From Gigantopelta aegis (taxonomy: Eukaryota > Mollusca > Gastropoda > Neomphalida > Peltospiridae): a DNA stretch of 64,000 nt. The notes beneath the pieces were generated by a model. The model made no database searches, was not told the DNA's origin, and saw only the letters and a program-made list of their open reading frames with translations. Positions 10,858 to 22,800 of the stretch are shown piece after piece (position 1 is the first letter of the stretch; each line of letters opens with the position of its first letter). The position numbers and the translations under genes were made by a program. The stretch spans positions 32,624,554-32,688,553 of the forward strand of contig NC_054704.1 in the NCBI RefSeq assembly GCF_016097555.1, written 5' to 3'.

Positions 10858-13800
10858 GTAAGTTTATCATGCATTAGATCTTAAACTTAGACTTAAAGAG
10901 ATGCAATCACCAGTTTTGGAACCGGAAATATTTAAATATGGTTCAAGATGAATTGGTACTATTGATGGCAGTCTTAGCACTTTTGTGAATTTTGCTTGGA
11001 AATATATATTTAGTTCAGTTAAATATTGTCTTTATCTTAATTAAATACAGACATAAAATATATACAAAATTTCTCAAATTAACAATTTTGGCAACGTATA
11101 TTTTGCAAATTCAAGTTTTTCATAAATTGTTCAACATTTTAATTTGGACTACCATGCTAGCCTATATTGAAGTGTTTAAATCTGTGTTAGAATGATGCTT
11201 TTATATTTTTAGCCACCATCACCTGAATTGCCGTCGACACCCATCACTTTGGAGGATGATATCGAGGACAGTACATATAAAGTATGCTTGATTTGAACAC
11301 TGAATTAGTCTTAGTTCTCACTTAGGCTCACCTTGGAATGCAATTTGTTTAAGTATTTAAAAAAAACCCAACCTTTTCCTCTTTAACAGTAATACATTTA
11401 TTTCTATTTAACCAAAATGGAACAGTAATAAAATTCAAAGCTGATGCTTGTGGGATATTGTTGTAGTTTGCTGTCCAAAGAGTACCATTATGGCCCGGCT
11501 CCCTACATTCACCCATTAATCCTGGACCAAGTATTTGATAGAATTGGTAAGTAAATGATAAATTAATGTTTAACAACACCCCAGCACAAAAATACATTTG
11601 CATTTGAAAAAAATAAAATAATCACCATGTCTGTTATATATTTATATATCTTTTTATTAAAAATTAAAATATATATACCATATGTTTTTTGCTTATATTA
11701 TCAATTTTTTTTAATCAATTTGTCGTGCTTGAAATCATCTTTTCACTCCTTGTTCAATATTTTTGTAAAATGATTTAATACGAAGTACATGTAACAAATT
11801 TATTTTCAGATGGGTGATATTATCGATGCTCAAGATATCTCAGTTGGAGCTTGGTTTGAGGCAAAGATCGTCAAAATTACCAAAGCATTAGAAGAAAAAA
11901 CTTCTCAGGATGAAGCAGAAAAGAAAAATACGAAAGGGGACGGCAATAATAATGAGAGCCTACCAGAATATAGTCATAGTAACCAAAAACAATTAAATGA
12001 CTCCACGTTGATGAAGCAGAATGGCGACAATAGCGGAGCTGAGAATATGGAGTGTGATACAAACGTAGAAAGTAAGGGGAAAGACTCCACTGATAGTGCT
12101 ACTGCTGGCGAGAAGGCCAGTTCGGATGATGCTAATGGTGATAGCCATGACTGTTCTAATTCAAAATCAAACAGTGAAGGAACTTCAGAATCGTCTGAAG
12201 ATAGTTCAGTATCAAAAGGAACTCTTGTATGTGTGTTGCCGGAAAATGATCCATATTTGTATCACGTCACATATGAAGGGTACGTATTAATGAAGCAGGT
12301 TCTAGGTTTTAACTCTTAAAAAGTATTTATGTACAATCTTGAGTCTTTTTTTTCTGGTGGCATTTGAAATATATTACTTTGGTTTCTTGCTGAAAAACAT
12401 AATTGCTATTCTTTCCAATTTCTAGTTCTGATGTTGGTAGTAGCTAAAAAAAATTGTTTTTTTAATTAAAATTTGTTTTAAAACATTTTACTGAAACCAT
12501 TGCACATAAGTTACTAATATTGTATGTTATTTGGAATAGTTATTTTAACAGGATTTTGTGATTATAATGTAGCATTGTCACAGTTAATTGTAGGCTACAA
12601 TCACAAGACATTTTATAGATTTTGTAGTCATATTAAAATTAACAAAAGCTTAATTTTACTATTCTTAGCTTTAACACCTCTCACATTTGTATTCACATCT
12701 AAATGTACAATATTAAAAAAAAAATCTGTTCAATTATGCTAAATTTTACACATACTAAAAAGGAAGGAAAATGTCTTTTGTTGTTTTTCAGTGACCAATA
12801 TGATTGTTATAATTTTAGCTATGAAGATGTAGAAAAACTGAGATCCAGACATGTACGTCCTCGAGCCCGTGTTGCTTTAAAAATGGCTGACATCACTGTA
12901 GGTTTGAAGGTGATGGCCAACTACAATTACGATGATCCTGATGAACGTGGCTTCTGGTATGACTGTATTGTCACGAGGAAAGCTGACACCCGCACACAGA
13001 AACAGCTGTGGGCGACAGTGTTCATTGGGTAATGTGAAAAACGGATCACACAATTATTGTCAGGGCTTCTAGATTATGGTAGCCCCACTCCCATGGCTAG
13101 TGATATTCAATGTTGGGCTAGTAAATAACTATTATTGCCATGCCCGACGGCTAGTGTATTTTTTTTGGGGGGTCAAAGTTGCAGTTAAGTCTATTTTGTA
13201 AATATGAATATCTTGCCCCCACCACCACCCATCAATCTTAGTGTTTTTAAGCTCTATCTTCCTCTTTAGATGACATAATTATCTGATTATTACTATTAGT
13301 AACATTTTATCAACTTAAAGTAAAATAGGGCTAGTGAATTTTTAATCGTGGCTAGTAAAAATTTTAAATCACTGATCCCATGGCTTGTGGATTTTATAAA
13401 AATTCTAGAAGCCCTGATTGTAGTTTAATCGGGCCAGAATATTTTCTATAACAGTTAATGTTAGAAAATAAATTAGATTTTCTTGGCCAACCAAAACAAA
13501 CTTAATAAAGTCCTGATTTAAGAGGATAATTCTTCACATGGCTAGTTTTGGCACTCACCAAATTTGCCAATTGCAATTTTTATTTTTATTGGACGAAATA
13601 ATTTGATGTAATTAATATATATATTTAAAACAACATTGTGTTTCTTCAAATTCTTTTAATTTAATGAATAATTTGGCGAAATTATCTGCTCACCCAGAAA
13701 TGGTTCTGCTTTATTTAGCTCTTTCACGAAGTAGGCTTAATGGCATAATATATTCACCATATAAAAAAAATGCCCTATCATTGTGTTTTATTTTAGAATG

Positions 13801-16800
13801 ATTATAGCATTTTTATGTTTCTATGAACCATCAATTTTTTTCACTCGTTTCGTTTTCATACCAGTTGACTGGTGCTTTTTAGTAGACTTGTGGATTTGTT
13901 AAACATTAATTGTATGTCACTTTTATAAATATATTACCTTGCATAAACTTATTTGATTGGAGAAGAAAGATTTTCCTTGAATTCATTTTAATTTGTATAT
14001 ATATATATTGCCAAGGCAACTGTTTGTAGCTTTATGTCTGGTTGAGAACAGTCAGTTCAGCGTGTTTATGTTGTTTTATTTTGATGAGTTGTTTCTTTCA
14101 GGAAGGAGCTCACTCCACTACATGACTGCAAGTTATTGTTTGTAAATGAAATATTCGCTATTGAGACACCCGGGACACAGCTCAATGAGTTCCTAGATGC
14201 CAATAATCCTTCCATGTCACCCACAAAACGTAAGTTATACAACCCTACATGAATGAAAAAAAAAAAATTGTATATGCATTTCGTTTGTTATAGTTTAACG
14301 TGAGCAATTGCTGTCACTTGCGTGTGATAACTCAGAACTATTTCCACATGGGTGAAAAACTGCTTGCCTTGTCACACGCTGATATCGCTAATTTATTTAC
14401 TCAAAATTACTGTGAATTTGCAGGCCTTCCGAGAATTGAAAACCATTTATGGGTTACGCAAAAACAAACTTGGGCAACTCATCCTGCCCTCACACAACCC
14501 GCTTCGATCATTCAAATGATTGCACAAATTCAGTGTGTTACCGAAAAACAGGTCACGCGAATGAAACTATTACTCTCGTAATTTTCAGAAGACTGAAACT
14601 AATTTCTTGAACTGCTTTTTGGTTTCTGAAGTTTGCTTCCACATTAAAATCTGAGAAGCAAACATTGCTTCCCAATGTACAAAATGAATTTTGAGACTTG
14701 ATTTGGCTAATAAACTTTTGTTTAAATTGACCACTTTTTAACCATTTTAAAAATGGAAATACTTTAAATATGAGCACTGTTTGATGCCTCATTGTTTGTA
14801 AACAAAAAAGTAAACTCATACATAATGTACATGTATTTTGTTATATTTTAAGGCAAAAACAAGCCAGACTGTGACCATTGCGAAGACAACCCGAAACGGA
14901 AGTGTAAACACTGTGCGTGTTGTGTGTGTGGTGGAAAGCACGACCCTGACAAACAGATTCTGTGTGATGAGTGTAACCAGGCCTACCACCTGACCTGTCT
15001 TAGACCTGCGCTCACCACCGTCCCAGAAGAAGATGAATGGTAAATGTGCCATTCAGTCCTATAGACCTAAGATAACATGCATGTGGTATCTATGTTCCAT
15101 CATTATTGGCCTTCTTCCAGCCAGTGCACCACGACTGGTATATCAAAGGCCGTGGTATGTACTACCCTGTCTATGGGATGGTGCATATAAAAGATCCCTT
15201 GCTGTTAATCGAAAAGTGTAGCCCATGAAGTGGCGACAGCGAGTTTCCTCCCTCAATATCTGTGTGGTCCGTAACCATATGTCTGACACCATATAACCAT
15301 AAATAAAATGTGTTGAGTGCGTCGTTAAATAAATCATTTCATTATTGGTCCCCTACCAGCCCAACTGGAAGGGACTATAGGTTTGGTCTTCATCCGTCCA
15401 TCCATTTGTCCCACACATATATTTCCTTTATTTTTTTCGCAGTGCTTCAAGATATTGCATTTATAATTTGTGGCCAGCTTTATCATGTAGTTGCAGATCA
15501 AGTTTAACGTTCATGGAGATTTACCCATTTTTAACAGAGTTATAGCCCTTGAACTTTAAGGATAGGAAAATATTTTGGGCCTAGTAAGGGACATGTATTG
15601 CTTTAGCAGTACTTGTAGAATGCTTGTTAAAACCCCAGTTAGTCCATTATATAGATCTTGTATGGTTTATTATTCAATTCTAATTTCTGCAGTCTTGAAT
15701 GTATGCCCCAAAACAAATTTGATTCTTTCATTTATTAATTATATTGTAACTGAATACACAACAAAATGATGTATGAATACAGGTTTATATAATAATTCTA
15801 AAATTCTTATCTTCACATCAAGGTACTGCCCAGATTGTAAGGTGGATGATACAAAGATCGTAAGAGCAGGAGAAAAGCTAAAGACAAGCAAGAAAAAGTC
15901 CAAGATGGCGTCTGCCACGTCTGTGAGCAGTAGAGACTGGGGAAAGGTAAGAAGAGATGTTTCATACAATCATTATCATTAGTCTAGTTCATCTGGAGGG
16001 GACTATAAGTTTTGTCTTCTTCCTTTTGTCTGTCCCACATAATTTTCCAGACTTATTTCACAATACCTCAATATATTGAGCTGAAATTTTGTATACCGGT
16101 ATAGCTTTATAATGTTCTGTTGCAGATTAAGTTTGATTTCACACATTTTTGATAGTTATGGCCCTTAGAACTTGGACCTTTTTTCCCCAATGCCTCAAGA
16201 TATTGAGCTGAAATTTTGTTTGTAATTTTATCATGTACTGTTACAGATCAAGTTTGACTTTTATGGCAATTTTTCTCAGAGTTATGGCCCTTGCATTTGA
16301 GATACAGAAATTTGTTGATTCTAGTAGGGGACATGTATTGCTTTAGCAGTACTCTTGTTATTTTGTTTTTTTCATGATAACTTTGTCTTTGTTCTAAAGT
16401 CAACATAGTTTAAGATTGCTAGATGCTGCAATATTATTAATTTCTTCGTGTATAGGGGAAGGAGCTAATGTAATGGATGATTGTTTTGCAAAGAATAGTT
16501 TATGAACATCTGTAACAATGAACTATTTCAACTGATGCATTATATGTTTCAGGGAATGGCGTGTGTTGGGCGAACGAAAGAATGCACGATTGTGCCACCA
16601 AATCACTTTGGACCTGTTCCTGGTGGAGAAGTCGGAATGATGTGGAAATTTCGTGTCCAGGTTTGTTGATTTTCACATCAAAGCTGAATATTTGACACTG
16701 TTTTAATGAATATTCATATTAAAAGTTAACGCTAAGCTGTATTGTTTGCTTCATTCAAATGGAAATATCCAGCATTTTACATTATCAGAAAATGTCCACA

Positions 16801-19800
16801 GCAAATAACTTGCCTTAAAAAAATTGTGTCCACATTTTCCACGGCATGTTTTCCATCCACATGTTTGCAACTCTGGATTGTAAGTAAATTTGAATGATTA
16901 TTTGTTATTTATGTTATTTGCCAATATTCTGTCAGATTTATTAAATATCAGTGGCGATATTGTGAATGACACGTGCACGTTTAAAAACAATGGGGTTGCA
17001 AGGGGATGACAATTTATAATATACAGCATAGTTAGTCCATTTTGATGTGGCAGTTCAATCTTTATATTTTAATGATATTACATCAAAATGTCAAAATATA
17101 TTTAATGCGATATAGAATTAAATTTTTTTTCCATAATAACGGCACAATTTCTGGTAATTTACATGTATTTACGATTATGCCCAATGATGCTGAGATTCAC
17201 ATACTTAGTAATAATGGTGCAGTTACTGTTTTAATATTTACTTTTAATCTGTTTTCAGTTCACAAAGTATATTTTATTTTTAACAATAAAGAAAAAATAC
17301 ATCTTGAAAATAAAATCCAATATAGTCCACGGCCACCAAAAAATGCTGCAGAGAACGAAAAACTCTGCAGCAATCTCCACGGCATTGCAGATTTCTGCGG
17401 GCAATTGCAGGGGTTGTCAGGGATTTCTCTTTCCAATGGGACTCACACAATGTTACTGAAAACGAAATCATGCAAATCCAATTCAAGAACATCTGTTCAA
17501 AAATTAGTTTATACAATCTTCGCCAGGAAAGACAAGTGAACCATCCCACCCCTCTTCATACTCGCCGGGAAAGTTTTAGGAGAGCAGCAAATTGATCACC
17601 AAGCAATACAAATTTCAATATCTTTCTGAAACTTCATGTGATTGCTCGCCTAGCACCATTTTAGGAGAGTGGTCATCAGCTCACCTTGATTTTGCTCATG
17701 ACTGGTTTTTATTGTCATGTATTTATTTTATAAGTTAGCATACAGGGCTAGCCCTGGGTTGCTATTTTTATTCGGCAAAAAATTTGCCAATCTTCAATTT
17801 CTTTCTCCAATCTAAATATATATTCGCCAGTAACATATTTGCATTTCAGTCAAAATATTTTATTATTAATCTCGTTCTTTATGATAATATAGTATATGCT
17901 AAAATGTACTTATTATTCAGTTTACGTCTTGTAATCTAATAATGAAATGCTGCTGATGTCTAGGGCTGGCTGTAGCCCAGTGGTAAAGCACTTGTATGAT
18001 TACATAATGTAAGATCTTACATTTTTTTGTAATGATGACAATAATCTAAAGTTCTTTAACAATTGTCTCCTACGCACTTCCTTCTTTCCCTGTCACTGGC
18101 ATTAATTTTACCAACATAAATTTATAAACATTAGATTTTCTGTTACCTTATTTTGGTTATCTTTTTTCTTTTCTGCTTCATATAAAGATAAAACTCAATA
18201 GTCCCACCAGAGACTGTGCTATCCCCTCCAGATATTGTTCCAATGCCACAGGCCTGTAGGCATGTATCTTTAATCTCTTTGGTAATGGTAATAGATGTAT
18301 TATTGTATATATATAATAGAAAAATCATATTTTAAAGAAACAAAATGGCCAGACTGGCGGTTTTATTTTATGAAGAAGAAAAAATAATAAAAGTGCATAA
18401 CTCTTGATCATATCCTACGCCAAGACCTCGTTTTGTAACTACCCTCCTAACATCCCGGTATGATTTATAACTGAATACTATTCATAATTAGTATGGTGTC
18501 CAACTTGAGTAGCCAGTCACCAGACATAAAGACAAAGGAAACATCTTTATGTTATTGCTATCAAAACACTGCCGTGCGACAGTCTTTCATAAGTGGGGAA
18601 AAAAACCTTTTTCAGTTTTACGCCGGTTTCGAGGTTTGTATTTCTGTGCAAGGGGTGGAGGGATGTATCATGTCGGCGTTAGTATTATATCAGTAGATAT
18701 AGCACACATGAATTATAATTTCACCATTTAATATGTTTTAAATATAATCTGTAAAGATAGAAAGTTTTAACTAATAATGATTATATATAAGTGAGAAACA
18801 ATATGTATTCCTCACCAATGAACCCACTTCGTGGAAATGAACTCAACCATGTGACCTAGATTTATAACATTAACCGGTATGACAAAACATGACTAATAAA
18901 AAGTAAAACTTGTAGTCGATAGTAATCAAACATTTAGTATCAACAATGCAACATGTCTTAAAAAGTATTTCATTTTATTTAATCGGGTTTTCTAGTTTTA
19001 CGACAAGCAGCTGGCAGTACGCTGGTGAATAGTAGACTGGCCACATGGACATGCAAATATTGCTTATTCACACTGCGAGGCAGATCAACTGAACAAAACT
19101 GGTTGAACATGTTTGGTTCTAAAAATCGAGATGGGAAAAAATCTTTCGCAAATTTTAATTTTTTTCCGCAATTGGCGAACGACAGCGCGAGCCCTGGCAT
19201 AAAATTCAGAAGTAATTAACCACTTAACACAATCTGAAAAATAGTTACTTTCCATTATGTAGTTTTTTTTCTTTCTAAAAAAATTAGACTCTGTCCACAT
19301 AGTCTTTTATTTATTTTATAGGTGAGTGAGGCTGGAGTACATCGGCCGCATGTTGCTGGAATCCATGGTCGAGAAGATGATGGTGCTTTCTCTATTGTCC
19401 TGTCTGGAGGTTATGAGGATGATGAGGTATGAAATCACAGAGTTATTTTCTTTTTCTGGCAGGGCATGAAAAGCTGTGGTTTGTGGTATCCTGGTTATAG
19501 CAAAGGGCATACAAAAAAAACCTTTTATGCTAATCGAAAGGCGTAACCTTTGTGGCTGTAACATGTTTCCTTTCTTGTTCGCAAGTGTTAATTTACCATG
19601 TGTTAGACACATAGTAGCTATTCGTCATTCCTCTCCACTAGCTTTGGATATTGACAGTTCAAGTAGATTTTTAATAAAGACAGAAACTCTATTACAATAA
19701 TTTTTGATTGAACATTTATCACTTTCATCACAATTTGCTTCCTATGTTTCGGCATCATTCATCTGCCTTCATCAGAGCATTGCGTTTTTCCCAAGTAGTT

Positions 19801-22800
19801 ATGTTCTGTCCATCTTCACTAGGAGATTTGAAACGGCTACTAGTAAAAATGGACATAACATAAAGAACTCTGAGAACTCTGCAATCCCCTGATGAAAGTG
19901 GCGGGATGCTGCTGAAACATAGGGAAATAATTATGCAGTAAATGTTTAAACTTTTCACACTGTAGTATTTTTTTACACTTTGATTGGTTTTGATTTAGCA
20001 GTTTGATAAATTTTAGATGATTTTTCACTGTGTATATTTTTGTTTGTTACGCAGGACTGGGGAGAAGAGTTCACGTACACTGGAAGTGGTGGTAGAGATC
20101 TGTCCGGCAACAAGCGGACAGCTGAACAGTCGTGTGATCAGAAGCTTACCAGAATGAACAGGTCAGTCATTGGGACAGTCTAAACTGTTGCAGCTTTCCA
20201 CTGTACGTGAAAAGGGGCAAGAAGTAGCCCAGTGATAAAGCACTCACTTGATGTGCGGTCGGTTTGAGATTAATCGCTGTCATTGGACCAGTTGGGCTAT
20301 TTCTCGCTCCAGCCAGTGCACCACGACTGATACATCAAAGGCTGTGGTATGTGCTATCCTGTATGGGATGATGCATATAAAAAATACCTTGATGCTAATA
20401 GAAGAGAGTAGCCCGATGCCATGTAAGCGTAAATAAAATATGTTGAGTGCATCGTTAAATAAACCATTTCCTTCCTTCTATTTCAGAATTACGAAATGTT
20501 GACATCCAATAGCTAATGATAACAGATCAATGTGCTCTTGTGGTGTTGTTAAACAAAACAAACTAACTTTAACATTAAGACAGTCAAACTACTTATAATG
20601 GCCACACAAGGGTCTTACAGAAATTGCCGTTATAACTTGTAGCCTGTATATGGGTTAAAATAAGTATCATTCTAGTGAGTTGGGGGAGGGGGAGAGTTAA
20701 TGGTGGTTTGGGATAAATAATGGTGGTTTGGGATAAATGTTAGTACCTTGCCCTTTTTAAAAATTATTTGTACAAAAAAACTATCACTATTTTGTAATGA
20801 AATCATTATTTTGTTGTGAAAAGTACTTCAGGTAGATAGAATGTTTCTGTTGTCGTAGATGTAACTTCTGTGTTTATCAATCGTAGATATGACTTAATAT
20901 GTCAACAAGATAATAAATGTTTCTCACATGTTAGCGTGATTTCTCATCATATTCAGGTACTAGTTTAATTGGTGGCTACAGCTAAAAACTTTATCAACAT
21001 AAAACCTTTTTTCCTTATTTCTAAATACTTATAGAGCTTTGGCAAAGAACTGTAATGCCACTATAAACAACAAAGATGGTGCTGATGCAGGTGACAAGTG
21101 GAAGGGAGGTAAACCTGTTCGTGTTGTGCGCAACTGCAAAGGACGGAAACACTCCAAATACGCCCCTGAGGAGGGAAACCGGTATGACGGAATTTACAAG
21201 GTAAGTAATGGCTGTTGGTAACTCTATCTGCTGCGTTAAGTTACTTATAGTGAACAACTCGACAGTAATGTATAAATTGATTAGATACATTCACAAACCA
21301 AAATGGCTGGCACATGCATTGGTAACAGATTTTTCATATGACTGTAGCTTTTTAGCAGATTTATTATTAATTATATTGTATTTGATTAACAATAGCCTAA
21401 ACTCTGATCACTTGTTTTCATATTTTCATCAGCAAAATATAAGCTTTATGGAAAAAACATGGCTCCAACCAGAAACATTTTTGTTTTATGCAATTACAAG
21501 ATATGAAGAGTAATTCCTTGAATTAATAGAGAAATACAAAACATCTAAATTACAAATTGCCTACTTTGGCTATGAGCAGGTTGAGCCCTGAATAATGAAT
21601 TGCTAGTGCGAATAATTTATACATGCTCATATACCACTACAGTTTCGAGCATGTCCGTCCCGGGGCCTGTCTCTGGATAGCCAGGGGCTTGTCCTGGGAC
21701 AAAAAAAAATTAAGCGGACAATTTTGAAATTTACATCCAAAAATTAAATAGTGGGCCTTTAAAATTTTGATGCGCATCTCTAATATAATTAATAAAGAAA
21801 ATTCTACTCATTAAATTTGGTCGCTAGATTATATCGGGTGGTCAAAAAGAAATTAGACAAGATCGGTGGACTGACTCGGGATGGAGTGGGGAGGAGTAGA
21901 GTTGAAAAAATGGGCAGAATTTTGAAAATAGCAATTGGTAAAAAATTAATTGCACAAAATATATGCGAAAGGATTTGCTTGAAGTTATGCTGGATGTGAT
22001 TTTTGTTTCACTCCTTATCTAATTTAGCTTTTTCTGTGCATAAAATACAAAATTTCATATGAAATGCCAAAACAAATAACCTTATTTAAATATAGTATAG
22101 TTTTTAGCTTTTCAAAGATGATTTCAATTTTTTTTTTAAATGTTTATTCCTGATTGACATAGACAGACAAGAGGAGTAGAGAAGTGATATTTTCACATGT
22201 TTCTGTTTGCAGATTGTCAAGTACTGGCCTGAGAAGGGAAAGTCTGGATTCATAGTTTGGCGATACTTGCTGCGTCGAGATGACCCAACCCCGGCTCCAT
22301 GGACATCTGCTGGGAAAAAAAGAATGCGATCAATGGGCTTTGAGATGGTGGTATGTTTTAATTCTCATGCACTGAAAATAGTTACTTGCATACTGCATAA
22401 AGACAATTGATAATATCTGCTGATAATGGAAACATGAGTTTGAGTTTAGTGTATGTATTTCGCATTAGTAAATGATTTCAGAGCTAGACAAGGCAATATT
22501 GCATCTCTAAATAGAGAAAAAAGAGAAAATCCCCCCAAAAATTCAAGTTCCACCGATGTTTCACAAGCATTATGATTTCAGTTGTGTTTGGGTTTTTTAT
22601 TGACTTAGTATACTATACCTACATTCAAATAAGGGAAGCTCAGGTTGTTTCCCTTTTGTGAAATTTAGGAAACCCTTTAAAATTTCAAGCATTTTACAGC
22701 AAATTAAGTTTATTTTAGTGACAACTACTGATGTCTATGGTAGCTCGAAACAGATTTTTTTTCACATTTCAGTCTTTGACATGCATTGAGTATGTTTTTA

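Noticed and set aside
17042-17539. 165-residue plus-strand open frame
   Set aside because: It sits in UHRF1 intron 9 on repeat-like DNA (the related 26367 element occurs at 17330-17416), is low in complexity and has no domain.
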